Assembly (NCBI RefSeq): GCF_027922005.1
Contig: NZ_BSEV01000008.1
Location: forward strand, 1 to 64,000
Source: Streptosporangium carneum
GTDB lineage: Bacteria > Actinomycetota > Actinomycetes > Streptosporangiales > Streptosporangiaceae
DNA: 64,000 bases
Reading direction: 5' to 3'
In this document: piece after piece, positions 35,867-44,838 of the stretch
Layout of the letters: every line of letters begins with the position of its first letter
Numbering within the stretch: the stretch's first letter is position 1
Program-made: the position numbers and the translations under genes
The notes under the pieces: model-generated
What the model saw: the letters and a program-made list of their open reading frames with translations, nothing else
Told to the model about the DNA's origin: nothing
The model's database searches: none

Positions 35867-36871
35867 TCACTCGACCATCCAGTGCAGCGCGAAGTAGCAG
35901 AGCGCGGCGACCAGCGCGGCTGCCGGGATCGTGAGGATCCAGGCGGTCACGATGTTGCCCGCCACGCCCCAGCGCACGGCCGACAGGCGCTTGGTCGCGC
36001 CGACGCCCATGATCGCACTGGTGATCGTGTGGGTGGTCGAGACGGGGGCGCCGAAGCCGATGGCCGCGACGTAGAGCACAGCCGCCGCGGCCGACTCGGC
36101 CGCGAACCCCTGGGGAGGGGTGAGCGCGATGATCCGGCGGCCGAGCGTCCGCATGATCCGCCAGCCACCGGCGTAGGTGCCCAGCGAGATGGCCGTCGCG
36201 GCGGAGAGGATGACCCACTGCGGGATCGGATCCCCCTCCTGCTGGAACCCTCCGACCACCAGCGCCAGGAAGATCACACCCATGGTCTTCTGCGCGTCCT
36301 GCAGACCGTGGCCGAGGGCCATGGCCGCGGCGGAGATCGTCTGCGCGTGCCGGAAGCCCCGGTTGGTCTTCGCGGGCTGGGACCGGCGGAAACCCCATAG
36401 GATGGCGATCATGATGATCGCCGCCAGGAAGAAGCCGATCACCGGCGACAGGATCATCGGGATGACGACCTTGTCCACGACGCCGTCCCAGTGGACGAGG
36501 CTCGACGAGGCCAGCGCCGAGCCGACCAGCCCGCCGATGAGGGCGTGGCTGCTCGAGGACGGCAGTCCGAAGTACCAGGTGACGAGGTTCCAGACGATCG
36601 CGCCGACCAGGGCCGACCCCACGATCACCAACCCGTGGGAGCCCTGTGGGGCGTCGATGATGCCTTTGCCGACAGTCGCCGCCACCTGCGTGCCGAGGTG
36701 GGCGCCCAGGAAGTTCATGGCAGCGGCCATGAACAGGGCTGCCCTCGGCGTCAGCGCGCGCGTCGAGACCGAGGTCGCGATCGCGTTGGCGGCGTCGTGG
36801 AAGCCGTTGGTGTAGTCGAACGCCAACGCCACGACCACCACGCCGATGACGAGTGCGAGCGTGAGATCCAC
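35867..36871 (-). CDS. pit: Low-affinity inorganic phosphate transporter
   Basis: The 334-residue PiT-family carrier has about ten membrane helices and the two family signatures GFHDAANAIATSV near residue 24 and STTHTITSAIMGVGATKRL near the end. It imports metal-phosphate with protons. The GTG start directly follows the TAA of the DUF47 gene, so the two genes form one operon. Confidence 0.93.
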   Translation of the reverse strand: MDLTLALVIGVVVVALAFDYTNGFHDAANAIATSVSTRALTPRAALFMAAAMNFLGAHLGTQVAATVGKGIIDAPQGSHGLVIVGSALVGAIVWNLVTWYFGLPSSSSHALIGGLVGSALASSSLVHWDGVVDKVVIPMILSPVIGFFLAAIIMIAILWGFRRSQPAKTNRGFRHAQTISAAAMALGHGLQDAQKTMGVIFLALVVGGFQQEGDPIPQWVILSAATAISLGTYAGGWRIMRTLGRRIIALTPPQGFAAESAAAAVLYVAAIGFGAPVSTTHTITSAIMGVGATKRLSAVRWGVAGNIVTAWILTIPAAALVAALCYFALHWMVE

Positions 36872-37489
36872 TTAGCTTTCCTTGACCGCGATCGACTCGA
36901 TCGTGTTGGCCACGTGCTCGAAGGCGTCGGCGGCCATCTCGAGCTGGTCGATGACCTCCTTCATCTTCAGGACGGTCAACGCGTCGTAATCGCCGCCGAA
37001 CAGCTTGGCCAGAAGGCGGCGGTAGACCTGGTCGGCCTGGTTCTCCAGCCGGTTGATCTCGATCCAGTACTCGTTCAGGTTCCGCATCGAACGCAGGCGG
37101 GGCATGGCCTCGGCGGTCAGCTCGGCGGCACGTTCCAGAACCTCGACCTGGCGGACGACCTCCTTGGGGAGGTGGTCGATCTGGTAGAGCACGATGAGAT
37201 CGGCGGCGGCCTCCATGTAGTCCATCACGTCGTCGAGGTTCGACGCGAGACGGTAGATGTCCTCGCGGTCGAAGGGCGTGATGAAGCTCTCGTTGAGCCG
37301 GTTCATGATCGCGTGAGTACGCTCGTCACCGGCGTGCTCACAAGCGCGCATCTTCTCGGCCAGGGCTTCCCTGTCCGAACCGTCACTGATGATCTCTACC
37401 AGCAGACGGGACGCTGTGACGAGGTTGTTCGCCGAGTCGGCGAACAAGTCGTAGTAGCTGTCCTCACTAGGCGTGAGACGCAGGCGCAC
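36872..37489 (-). CDS. DUF47 (PhoU-like) Pit accessory protein
   Basis: The 205-residue helical protein belongs to the DUF47/PhoU-like family that accompanies Pit transporters and tunes their activity. Recognisable blocks are FDREDIYRLASNLDDVMDYMEAAAD and MKEVIDQLEMAADAFEHVANTIESI (shown in parts: NLDDVMDYMEAAAD and VIDQLEMAADAFEHVANTI). It starts at 37489 and is the first gene of the pit operon. Confidence 0.88.
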   Translation of the reverse strand: MRLRLTPSEDSYYDLFADSANNLVTASRLLVEIISDGSDREALAEKMRACEHAGDERTHAIMNRLNESFITPFDREDIYRLASNLDDVMDYMEAAADLIVLYQIDHLPKEVVRQVEVLERAAELTAEAMPRLRSMRNLNEYWIEINRLENQADQVYRRLLAKLFGGDYDALTVLKMKEVIDQLEMAADAFEHVANTIESIAVKES

Positions 37490-38011
37490 GTCGTTCTCCA
37501 GATGTGCGGGGATGGTCCGCAGAGAAGGGTACGGGTTACCAGCGGAAATGCGAACTTCACCCGCTAGACGCCTACTCTTCCAGTTGTCGCTACCCGACGT
37601 ATACCTGGCGACACCCGGGTTGAGGGAGCCTTGGGTGCATCTTTTCGATGACCGTTATGCTGGTTTTGGCCCATGTTACGCCGAAACTAGCCGTCTATGG
37701 AGCCCCTCACCTCGACAGTGATCGGCGCGTTATCCTCGCCCTTCCGGCTCCCGCCTCCTGTGCCCCACCAGCCTCGGCCGTAACTCCCACAGGCCTCTGA
37801 CCTCGGCTTCCCTCCCACCCGACACCGAGGCGTCACCGGGAGAACCCGTCTCGAGAGCGGCGTAAGGAACCCCCCGAGGCGCCCCGCTCCAAGAACGACC
37901 GCGAAGCGCCGGGGAATCCACCACGGTGATTTCCGTCACCGCTCCCCCCGCCTCTCATCACACCCGCACGACCCCGCCCCGCCCCCCGGTGACTCCAGGT
38001 ATTCCGGCCCC
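37490..38011. other. Gene-free stretch upstream of the pit operon
   Basis: I see no supported gene in these 522 bases. The part nearest the DUF47 start is relatively AT-rich (37540-37680) and probably contains the promoter; I looked for a pair of Streptomyces-type Pho boxes (GTTCACC repeats) and found none convincing. The remainder up to dcd is GC-rich with no clear structure. Confidence 0.4.
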
Positions 38012-38587
38012 TCAGATCGGCGTCCGGTGAAAGTTCAGGTACGAACGACTCGGCGTCGGCCCCCGCTGGCCCTGGTAGCGCGAGCCGTACTTCTCCGAGC
38101 CATAGGGATGCTCGGCAGGCGAACTGAGCCGGAACATACACAGCTGACCGATCTTCATCCCGGGCCAGAGCTTGATCGGCAACGTCGCGACATTGGACAA
38201 CTCCAGCGTGACATGCCCGCTGAACCCCGGATCGATGAACCCGGCGGTGGAATGCGTGAGCAGGCCCAGCCTGCCCAGTGAGCTCTTCCCCTCCAGACGG
38301 GAGGCGATGTCGTCCGGAAGCGTGATGACCTCATAGGTGCTGGCCAGGACGAACTCCCCGGGATGCAGGATGAACGGCTCATCCCCCTCCGGCTCGACCA
38401 ACCGCGTGAGATCGGACTGCTCGACGGCCGGATCGATGTGCGGGTACCGGTGGTTCTCGAAGACCCTGAAATAACGGTCCAGCCGTACGTCGATGCTGGA
38501 CGGCTGGACCATCTCCGGCTGGAAGGGGTCAAGCCTGACCCTGCCGGACTCGATCTCGGTAAGGATGTCACGATCGGAAAGCAGCAC
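38012..38587 (-). CDS. dcd: dCTP deaminase
   Basis: The 191-residue enzyme deaminates dCTP (to dUTP, or to dUMP in bifunctional actinobacterial forms). The motif [14 protein letters not shown] near residue 118 contains the catalytic glutamate region, and MLLSDRDI matches the usual N-terminus. GTG 38587 gives the exact family length; the TTG further upstream does not. The gene lies just before the tRNA-Gly attachment locus. Confidence 0.92.
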   Translation of the reverse strand: MLLSDRDILTEIESGRVRLDPFQPEMVQPSSIDVRLDRYFRVFENHRYPHIDPAVEQSDLTRLVEPEGDEPFILHPGEFVLASTYEVITLPDDIASRLEGKSSLGRLGLLTHSTAGFIDPGFSGHVTLELSNVATLPIKLWPGMKIGQLCMFRLSSPAEHPYGSEKYGSRYQGQRGPTPSRSYLNFHRTPI

Positions 38588-38695
38588 GTGAGGCAACCTA
38601 CCAACGTCCTGACTCCCAGAAGGTCCGGAAACCCGACCCGCGAACGACCAGAGTCGTCGAAGTTTCCGCTACAGTAGGGGACGCGGTTCACCGCT

Positions 38696-38766
38696 GCGGG
38701 TGTAGTTCAATGGCAGAACATCAGCTTCCCAAGCTGACAGCGCGGGTTCGATTCCCGTCACCCGCT
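38696..38766 (+). tRNA. tRNA-Gly (CCC), integration site of the island
   Basis: A normal cloverleaf: acceptor GCGGGTG/CACCCGC, D arm GTTC/GAAC, anticodon stem TCAGC/GCTGA with loop TTCCCAA (anticodon CCC), T arm GCGGG/CCCGT. CCA is not encoded. The 3' 43 bases, from the anticodon loop onward, are the attachment core repeated downstream. Confidence 0.93.
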
Positions 38767-38767
38767 C
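38725..38767 (+). repeat. Attachment core, copy 1 (attL, in the tRNA)
   Basis: This 43-bp core starts CTTCCCAAGCTGACAGCGCG and covers the tRNA anticodon loop to the 3' end plus one base. Full copies recur at 50773, 51730, 52878 and 56577 and a truncated copy at 54774. The intact integrase gene lies just downstream. Confidence 0.9.
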
Positions 38768-38776
38768 TCACTATGA

Positions 38777-38812
38777 AAAGCCAGGTCAGGGACATCTTCC
38801 CAACCTGGCTTT
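38777..38812. terminator. Terminator between tRNA-Gly and int
   Basis: AAAGCCAGGT (38777-38786) pairs perfectly with 38803-38812. It would stop the tRNA transcript and the leftward int operon. A near-identical copy sits at about 54805-54843 after the truncated attachment copy. Confidence 0.75.
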
Positions 38813-38841
38813 CGATCTTTCCGGGCTCCATTCCGACCTTC

Positions 38842-38860
38842 CGTGCCCGTTACGTGCCCG
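38842..38860. promoter_or_regulatory. Left arm-type integrase sites (type I)
   Basis: CGTGCCCG occurs at 38842-38849 and 38853-38860, 11 bp apart, overlapping the 3' end of int. The same pair occurs before attachment copies 2 and 6 and after copy 5. This is the expected layout of arm-binding sites for a tyrosine recombinase. Confidence 0.6.
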
Positions 38861-40037
38861 ATCCCTCCTGACCTCCCTTGCCGAGAGCCTCCTGGGCGAG
38901 CCTGCCCATGCCATCGGCGATCTTCCGATCCCGGTCCCCCTCGGTGTGCAGGTAGATCAGCGCGGCCCGCGTGGTCGAGTGGCCCATACGGTTCATCAGC
39001 TCCCGGAGCGTGGCACCGGACTGGGAGGCGAAGGTGTTTCCCGTGTGACGCAAATCATGGAAGTGGACTCCGGTCAGGCCCGCCTCCTTGAGCGCCTTGG
39101 CCCACGGCCGAGTGAAGGTCGACCTCCGCAGCATGGCCCCCTTCGCCCCGAGGAAGACAAAGGCCTCATCACCATCTCCAACGTAAGTGCCCAGGTAGAC
39201 GCGAAGCTCCGAGACCACTACCTCGGGCAGTGCCACCGTGCGCGTGCCTGCCGCCGACTTGGGCGGCCCAATGGTCACCGATCCGTCCTTGAGTTCGGTG
39301 GTGGAGGCCACGATCCGCACCGTCCCCGCCTTCAGATCGATGTACCTGCGTCGCAGCGCCGCCAGCTCACCCCAGCGCAGACTGCCGAAAGTGGCCAGGA
39401 GCACCAGCGCCCGAAACCGAGGCTCGATCGCGTCGGCCAAGGCGAAGACCTGCCTCACGGTCAGCGTCGGCCGTTCGGGGGACTCCTCCTTGCCGCCGCC
39501 CCTGATCTGGCATGGGTTGGACTTGATCATCTTGTCTTCCACCGCCGTGTTCATGATCGCCTTGAGCAGCCGATACGCCTTGGCCACGGTCACCGGCCCG
39601 ACTCCCCCGTCCAGGAGCGCCTTGCGCCATTTGCGCACGTGAGCGGCCTTGATCTCACCGACGGTGCAGTTGCCGAACGTCAGCACCAGGTGGAGGCGGA
39701 ACAACCCCTCATAGAGCTGCATTGTCTTGGGTCGCAGGCCAGGGCGCTCGTTCACCCAGTCGGAGCCGTACTCCTTGAACGACACCTTCCCGAGGTCCGG
39801 GTTGCTCCAGTCCTCGGCGAGGATCTCCGCTTCCTTCTTGGTCAGCCACACCTCGGCATCGCGCTTGGTCGCGAAGGTCTCCGGAGCCGCCCTGTCGATG
39901 TCGTCCGGCCCCTTGTAGCGAGCCTGGAACCGGCCCGAGGGCAGTTGCCGAACACGGCCGAAGCGTCTCTTGGTCGGTTTGCTCTTGGCCGTACGCCGGG
40001 GCTCTTCCTCGGGAGTGTCGAGTGCGGTCCTGGCCAT
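38850..40037 (-). CDS. int: Tyrosine site-specific integrase (type I)
   Basis: The 395-residue recombinase has an N-terminal arm-binding domain (GRVRQLPSGRFQARYKGPD), a core-binding SAM-like domain and a catalytic domain. Catalytic residues visible are Arg in LRWGELAALRR near 220, the HDLRHTGNTFA block near 326 and Tyr in ALIYLHTEG near 360. It integrates the element into tRNA-Gly(CCC). Its start overlaps the xis stop by one base. Truncated relatives occur at 54.9 kb. Confidence 0.93.
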   Translation of the reverse strand: MARTALDTPEEEPRRTAKSKPTKRRFGRVRQLPSGRFQARYKGPDDIDRAAPETFATKRDAEVWLTKKEAEILAEDWSNPDLGKVSFKEYGSDWVNERPGLRPKTMQLYEGLFRLHLVLTFGNCTVGEIKAAHVRKWRKALLDGGVGPVTVAKAYRLLKAIMNTAVEDKMIKSNPCQIRGGGKEESPERPTLTVRQVFALADAIEPRFRALVLLATFGSLRWGELAALRRRYIDLKAGTVRIVASTTELKDGSVTIGPPKSAAGTRTVALPEVVVSELRVYLGTYVGDGDEAFVFLGAKGAMLRRSTFTRPWAKALKEAGLTGVHFHDLRHTGNTFASQSGATLRELMNRMGHSTTRAALIYLHTEGDRDRKIADGMGRLAQEALGKGGQEGSGT

Positions 40038-40291
40038 CACGCGGCCCTCCTGCGTCGTGTGGTGGTGATCGGTTCGACGAGCCCAGCCGCGACGAACGCC
40101 TCCAGGGCGGCCTCGGGGATCCGAACGTTGCGCCCGACATGGACGAAGGCGATCCGCCGCTCTTCGATCAGGCGGCGGGGGAAACGGACCGTGGTGTTCA
40201 ACCGCTCGGCCGCCTCCTCGACGGTCAGCAGCTTGCCTTGCGCCCAGTCCGGGAGGGGCGAGACGGACTCTCGCATGGTTTTCCTGATCAT
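40037..40291 (-). CDS. xis: Excisionase (MerR-like HTH)
   Basis: The 84-residue basic protein has the excisionase-type helix-turn-helix (LLTVEEAAERLNTTVRFPRR ... AFVHVGRNVRIP). It directs Int toward excision. The gene overlaps repSA by four bases (ATGA) and int by one base. ATG 40291 is preferred, with ATG 40276 as alternative. Confidence 0.88.
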   Translation of the reverse strand: MIRKTMRESVSPLPDWAQGKLLTVEEAAERLNTTVRFPRRLIEERRIAFVHVGRNVRIPEAALEAFVAAGLVEPITTTRRRRAA

Positions 40292-42003
40292 GCCGCCACT
40301 CCCATCTCTGAAGTTGCCGAAAGATCTGGGAGGGGTCTGCCTTCCGCTCTGGCTCGGAGTTCGTCCAGCCGGGCGCGGGTCCGTTGCCGGTTGGCCACAC
40401 CACGCAACAGCCGTACGGCCAGCGGAGTCCGGGCCGGGTCGGAGGAGGAGACCGGCCGCCAGATATAGCGGTTCGGATCGGTCTCGGTCTCGTCGGGCAG
40501 CCCGAGCATGTCGAGCACCCAAGCCCGGCGGTCCTGCTTGTGCTCCCGCAGCGTCTTGTTCGACCACTTGCGGGAGACCAGGACACGGCGGCCCGCGTAG
40601 CCGAGGTGTTCGGCCTTGTGCGCCTTGGACCGGCACCGGCCTGGGACCATGCCCGCCTTGGCCCCCTTGGGCTGCACGCCGTACCGGAGCCAGTTCGCGC
40701 AGGCAGGCGAGCAGGGTTCGTAACGCAGCGCCTCGACCAGACGGGCGGCGTGGTCACGGCGTGCCCGGTCGCCGGGCTCGTCGGGATCGAGGGTGTCACC
40801 GAGGCTCTTGGTGAGGTACTTGGTCAGGTAGCCGATGCGCTTGTGGGCATCCGGCGAGCCCGCGATGACACCCTGAACGTCGACCTGAGCCCCGAAGCGC
40901 ACCACGTGCAGGGGCGCGGCCTCCTCGTGCTGGTCGAGCCGGTCGAGTGCCTCCTCCCAGGTGGGCAGCAGTTCCCCCGTGGCCGGGTCGAGGTAGTCGC
41001 CGGCCTGCCCATCGGGAGACAACTCGTTCCGCTCCATCCAGACCGGCAGGTGATCGCCCTCGAAGCGGACCTTGTCCACAGCAGGCCACCACAGCTGGTG
41101 ATACGTGGCTGCTGCGATGGCCTTGATCTCCGCGCGTGGCAGAGTCCCGCGGATCGCCATGTGGAGATGAGGCGCGAACCTCTTCTGCGGCTCCACAGTG
41201 GCGAAGTACTGCACGTCATAGCCCGCCACCCGCCTCAAGTTCTGCACGAACCGGTCGACCAGCTTGGAGAAGTGCAGGGCATCCCGAGCAGCGCGGGCAT
41301 AGTCATAGGTGGAGGGATCAACCGGCACACCCTGACCGGACCGGATCTTGCCGTAGGACGGCAGGGTGAGTGTGACGAACAGCGACGGCCGATACACCTT
41401 CCCATCCGGAGCCGCGAAGGTCCGGCCGAGGGTGGTGTTCTGCCGTGCCCGCCGAGGCAGATCCGGCGCATCCTGCCGACGCCGAGTGGAACGAGAACGC
41501 CGAGGCGCGGCCCGGCCGCCCAGGACGTTGCCCCGCATGCCAGCGGCGTTGATCTCCGCGTCGATGCCCGCGATGACCTCGTCCCAGTCGGCGGTGTCCT
41601 CACCCTCACGTTCGGCCTGATCACGCTTGGCCTGCACGTCGGCCCGGAACTCGATCAGCCACCGCTGGTCGTCCGTGCTGGGGTGCGGCTCGGCGACCGG
41701 CTCGGCCTCCAGGTGCCAGCCCTCTCGGCATTGGGCCATGCGCAGTTGCTTGTTCCGCGTGGCGCACGGCGGACACTTGACCTCGCTGGTCGCCCCGCAC
41801 GGAACGTCGAACGTCTCGCTCCTGCCGGTGTGAGTGTCGAAGCGGCGCAGCTCTATCGGGCGGATGCAGACGCCGTTGAGCTTGGCGACCTCCACCGCCA
41901 CGTCCAGAGCCAGCGGCAGCGTGTCGCGGACGACGCGGGGAAGCGTGCGGTCGGCCCCGTTGGGTGGAGCCGTGGGGGTGGACGGATGGGTGGTGTCGAT
42001 CAC
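40288..42003 (-). CDS. repSA: RepSA-type rolling-circle replication initiator
   Basis: The 571-residue protein matches the pSAM2 RepSA family. It has an N-terminal CPPC zinc site (near 79) and a HUH-type metal motif in APHLHMAIRG near residue 280. It nicks the double-strand origin of the excised circle. The GTG start at 42003 overlaps the upstream small gene (GTGA). The origin itself is probably within or next to this gene; I could not point to it. Confidence 0.85.
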   Translation of the reverse strand: MIDTTHPSTPTAPPNGADRTLPRVVRDTLPLALDVAVEVAKLNGVCIRPIELRRFDTHTGRSETFDVPCGATSEVKCPPCATRNKQLRMAQCREGWHLEAEPVAEPHPSTDDQRWLIEFRADVQAKRDQAEREGEDTADWDEVIAGIDAEINAAGMRGNVLGGRAAPRRSRSTRRRQDAPDLPRRARQNTTLGRTFAAPDGKVYRPSLFVTLTLPSYGKIRSGQGVPVDPSTYDYARAARDALHFSKLVDRFVQNLRRVAGYDVQYFATVEPQKRFAPHLHMAIRGTLPRAEIKAIAAATYHQLWWPAVDKVRFEGDHLPVWMERNELSPDGQAGDYLDPATGELLPTWEEALDRLDQHEEAAPLHVVRFGAQVDVQGVIAGSPDAHKRIGYLTKYLTKSLGDTLDPDEPGDRARRDHAARLVEALRYEPCSPACANWLRYGVQPKGAKAGMVPGRCRSKAHKAEHLGYAGRRVLVSRKWSNKTLREHKQDRRAWVLDMLGLPDETETDPNRYIWRPVSSSDPARTPLAVRLLRGVANRQRTRARLDELRARAEGRPLPDLSATSEMGVAA

Positions 42004-42194
42004 GCGGTCTCCTTCCTGTCGAGCACGTCGGCGTGGAGGCGGTAGGCGTCACCGTGGGGGTCCTTACGCAGTCGGGCGGTGTTCAGGTCGACGGTCACGA
42101 CCACTTCGGCGAGGTCGGAGCCGTCGAAGGTGCGCAGCCGCCGGAAGGGAAGGGCGTCGATCTCGTCGGCGGTGCCGTGGATGACGATTTTCAT
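42000..42194 (-). CDS. Small Spd-like protein of the AICE operon
   Basis: The 64-residue protein (MKIVIHGTADEIDALPFRRL) lies between tra and repSA, overlapping repSA by four bases and tra by one. Position and size match the small spread-type proteins of AICEs. No motif is recognised. Confidence 0.65.
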   Translation of the reverse strand: MKIVIHGTADEIDALPFRRLRTFDGSDLAEVVVTVDLNTARLRKDPHGDAYRLHADVLDRKETA

Positions 42195-43633
42195 CAGGCC
42201 ACCTCCGGTAGGGGCAGCGTGTCCGCGCCGAACACGGCGACCATGTCGCGGATGTCGTCATCGGAGACATAGGCCGCGCGAACCCGGATCGGATCCGGCG
42301 AGGTCTCCAACCGCACGTAGGCGACGCCCGCCCCCTGCTCCGGTCGAGGCGAGATCAGGTCGGCCAGCGCGCCCCGATCCCGCGCGCCGTCGCCGAGGAC
42401 CATGTCCACCTGCTCGGACTCGTCCAGCCGGAGCGCGATCTTGTCGGGGAACAGGTTGCGGATGCTGAGCACGTCCTTGCGCGGGTCCTGGAGAGCGGCC
42501 AGCACCCCGACCCCGACCGCGCGGCCCTGCGTGGTGAGCGTCGCCAGTGCGGCGGAGATCCGCAGTCTGAGCCCCTTGTCCGGCTGGTAGGCGGTCAGGA
42601 ACGCCACCTCGTCGACCACGACCAGGACGAACGGGTCGTCCGCGGTAGGGATGTGGTTGCGGCGGACCCCGGCGAAGCGGCCCGCCCGCTCCTGCATGAC
42701 CTTCACGGCCGCTTCCAGCAGCTCGGCGCAGGCGGCCGGCTCAGCGGCGTACCGGTCGCCGAACAGGTCGCGCCCGAAGGACAGCTCCATGAGCTTGGGG
42801 TCCAGCGCCCAGACCTCGACCAGCCCAGCCTGTACGGCGGGCAGCAGCCCTCGAACGGTCGACCAGATGATCGACCCCTTGCCGGAACCGGTGGCCCCGG
42901 CGACCAGGACATGAGTGCCGTGGACTCTGAGCCGCCACGGGGTGCCGTCCTCACACCGGCCGATCTCCACCGGCCCGACCGACGCGGCGGCCGAGATCGG
43001 TACGGCGGACATCGGCACCGCCAGTGGATCACTGCGCGGGAAGGTCAGCAGCAGACGCCCCGCGCGAGTGACCGTCACCCGGCAGGACGCGGCCCCGAAC
43101 CCGTGCGCCAGATGCTCGGTACGGTCGGCCCAGTCGGTGACGGCCTGCCCGGTGAGCATCCGGACCTCGACCAGGTCGGCCCACGAGGTGCAGGTGACCT
43201 TGACCAGCCGGGGCAGACAGTCGCGGCCGTCGAGGTGACGGGCCAGACCAGAGACGACCATCACCGGCTGCCAGTGCCGCCGGTAGACCCACACCAGCCG
43301 CCAGAAAGCCAGCAGCCGCCAGCCCACCAGACGCCGGAACGAGCCCCGATCGACCAACCCCCAGACGGCCGGGACTGCGACCAGCAGGGCGACGACACCG
43401 AGGCCGTACGGCCAGCCGTACAGGGTCCAGATCACGCCGGGAACGGCGACGACGGCCGAGGCGATCGGGTGCCGCCACAGCAGCCGTCCCAGTCCGGCGA
43501 CCGTACGCCAGATGAAGACGAGCAGGGTGAGCAGCGCCGGAGTACGGACGACGGCCGGACGGAAGACAACGGCGGTGTCGGGCGTGGTGGAGACAAGGCG
43601 TTGTGCCTCGTCGCCGGGCAGTTTTTTGAACAT
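42194..43633 (-). CDS. traSA: FtsK/SpoIIIE-type transfer protein
   Basis: The 479-residue protein has two to three N-terminal transmembrane segments (about 35-110) and an FtsK-type ATPase with Walker A GATGSGKGS near 248 and Walker B FVLVVVDEVAF near 337. TraSA/TraB-type pumps move double-stranded DNA between mycelia and are the only protein needed for AICE transfer. ATG 43633 is preceded by GAGAGGG. Length fits the family. Confidence 0.88.
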   Translation of the reverse strand: MFKKLPGDEAQRLVSTTPDTAVVFRPAVVRTPALLTLLVFIWRTVAGLGRLLWRHPIASAVVAVPGVIWTLYGWPYGLGVVALLVAVPAVWGLVDRGSFRRLVGWRLLAFWRLVWVYRRHWQPVMVVSGLARHLDGRDCLPRLVKVTCTSWADLVEVRMLTGQAVTDWADRTEHLAHGFGAASCRVTVTRAGRLLLTFPRSDPLAVPMSAVPISAAASVGPVEIGRCEDGTPWRLRVHGTHVLVAGATGSGKGSIIWSTVRGLLPAVQAGLVEVWALDPKLMELSFGRDLFGDRYAAEPAACAELLEAAVKVMQERAGRFAGVRRNHIPTADDPFVLVVVDEVAFLTAYQPDKGLRLRISAALATLTTQGRAVGVGVLAALQDPRKDVLSIRNLFPDKIALRLDESEQVDMVLGDGARDRGALADLISPRPEQGAGVAYVRLETSPDPIRVRAAYVSDDDIRDMVAVFGADTLPLPEVA

Positions 43634-43712
43634 AGGCTTGAGCCCTCTCTTGATTCGCGTCAGGGAGAAAGGGGGCCGCCGGAAGGACCAGTTCCAGCGG
43701 CCCCACCTCATG

Positions 43713-44027
43713 TCAGGCCGCGTTCTCGTCGGCCTGGTCGGGGTCGGGTGACCGGTTGGCGTGCAAGCGCTCGCACTCGTCCCGGTAGCGCGTGGCGGCG
43801 TCCGCGATCTCCCGAGCCAAGGCCAGGTCAGCAGCGGTGACCGGCCCGCCTCCGGTGGTGGAGATCGACAACTCACCCTCAGTGCTGCCGAAGCACAGGT
43901 AGGGCCGGATGCCGTGGACGTTCAGCGCCATGACCGAAAGGTCGGCGGTGTGGAAGGAGACACTGAGCCGGGTGTTTCCCTCATGGATCGACGCAGTGAC
44001 GTAGCTGTACGGCTGGTAGTCGCTCAT
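43713..44027 (-). CDS. Small AICE protein, paralogue A
   Basis: The 104-residue protein shares its plan with the next gene upstream: an N-terminal beta-rich region, a (V)TAxDxxxAREIA-type helix and a C-terminal helix (TAADLALAREIADAATRYRDE). It starts at ATG 44027, overlapping its paralogue (ATGA). Function unknown; perhaps regulatory or spread-related. Confidence 0.65.
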   Translation of the reverse strand: MSDYQPYSYVTASIHEGNTRLSVSFHTADLSVMALNVHGIRPYLCFGSTEGELSISTTGGGPVTAADLALAREIADAATRYRDECERLHANRSPDPDQADENAA

Positions 44028-44296
44028 GCCGCGACTCCCCTGCCGTTGGCGAGACCGTGGAAGGAGCGCTCGACCGAGCGGGCGAATCGGTGAGCCTCAC
44101 TGGCGAGCTCGCGGGCGAAGTCGACGTCGGAGGCGGTGACCAGGTCGCCGGCCGAGGTAGTGACCAGGACCGAGAGGGCTCCGAAGTCGAGAGCCAGGAT
44201 CGGGGTCCGGGCCGGGTAGGGGTGGTTGGTCGCGCGAGCCCCACGACCCGTGTTCAGGGTGATGGTGCTGATGCGGTGTGTTCTTCTACGTGCCAT
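44024..44296 (-). CDS. Small AICE protein, paralogue B
   Basis: The 90-residue protein parallels the downstream gene (TASDVDFARELASEAHRFARS compared with TAADLALAREIADAATRYRD), showing a tandem duplication that has diverged. It is joined to both neighbours by short overlaps. Function unknown. Confidence 0.65.
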   Translation of the reverse strand: MARRRTHRISTITLNTGRGARATNHPYPARTPILALDFGALSVLVTTSAGDLVTASDVDFARELASEAHRFARSVERSFHGLANGRGVAA

Positions 44297-44727
44297 CAGG
44301 CGGCGTCCTTTTCGGTAGCGGTGTTCTTCTTGGTGGAGACAGGGGCGGAGCCGGTACGGGGAGCGCGCATCGCGCGGACCTTGATCGAGTAGGCGAGGCG
44401 TCCAGCGCCGTTGACGTACGGGGTCACGGTGACGTTGTCGAACTCGACCGGCGTGAACGGCGAGTCGGGCAGCGGGGCCGGGGGAACCGGCTGGACGGTG
44501 GACAGGATCTTGACCGCCACGGTCTTCTGTCCGGCCTTGACGGTGGGGTCGGCGTCCATGACGGCGACCTGCCAGATGGGGTCTCCGGTGGTCTTGTCGC
44601 GGGACTGGACGAAGCGGCCGTTGGTGGAGGCGTCGAAGTCCTTGACGGGTTCGACGTCGCCGACGACGTAGCAGCCGTGCGGGAAGACCTGGTCGAAGCT
44701 GACGGGGATGAGGCCTTGCAGAGCCAT
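44296..44727 (-). CDS. pra: Pra-like activator of replication and excision
   Basis: The 143-residue protein (GLIPVSFDQVFPHGCYVVGD) resembles the family annotated as plasmid replication, integration and excision activators, named after pSAM2 Pra. As first gene of the repSA-xis-int operon it presumably switches the element to the replicating state. GGAGTGCTGTC precedes ATG 44727, and a palindromic operator lies 20 bp upstream. Confidence 0.75.
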   Translation of the reverse strand: MALQGLIPVSFDQVFPHGCYVVGDVEPVKDFDASTNGRFVQSRDKTTGDPIWQVAVMDADPTVKAGQKTVAVKILSTVQPVPPAPLPDSPFTPVEFDNVTVTPYVNGAGRLAYSIKVRAMRAPRTGSAPVSTKKNTATEKDAA

Positions 44728-44747
44728 GACAGCACTCCTCTGTCGTC

Positions 44748-44768
44748 TGACAGGCACTTAACCTGTCA
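44748..44768. promoter_or_regulatory. Operator palindrome TGACAGG-N7-CCTGTCA
   Basis: The perfect inverted repeat TGACAGG (44748-44754) / CCTGTCA (44762-44768) lies in front of pra. It is the natural target for the adjacent GntR regulator, matching the KorSA-pra control of pSAM2. Confidence 0.6.
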
Positions 44769-44788
44769 TGTGCTTCGAGGATAAGAAA

Positions 44789-44820
44789 GCCCGCTTGGTA
44801 GGTCAAGTACCTAAGCGGGC
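44789..44820. terminator. Terminator of the GntR regulator gene
   Basis: GCCCGCTTGGTA (44789-44800) pairs with 44808-44820 with one bulged T. It lies 19 bp beyond the regulator stop codon on the minus strand. Confidence 0.7.
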
Positions 44821-44838
44821 TCGCGTGGTGAGACTCTG

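Noticed and set aside
37490-37600. Possible PHO box upstream of the pit operon.
   Set aside because: No pair of GTTCACC-like repeats with 11-bp spacing is present; a single weak match is not evidence.
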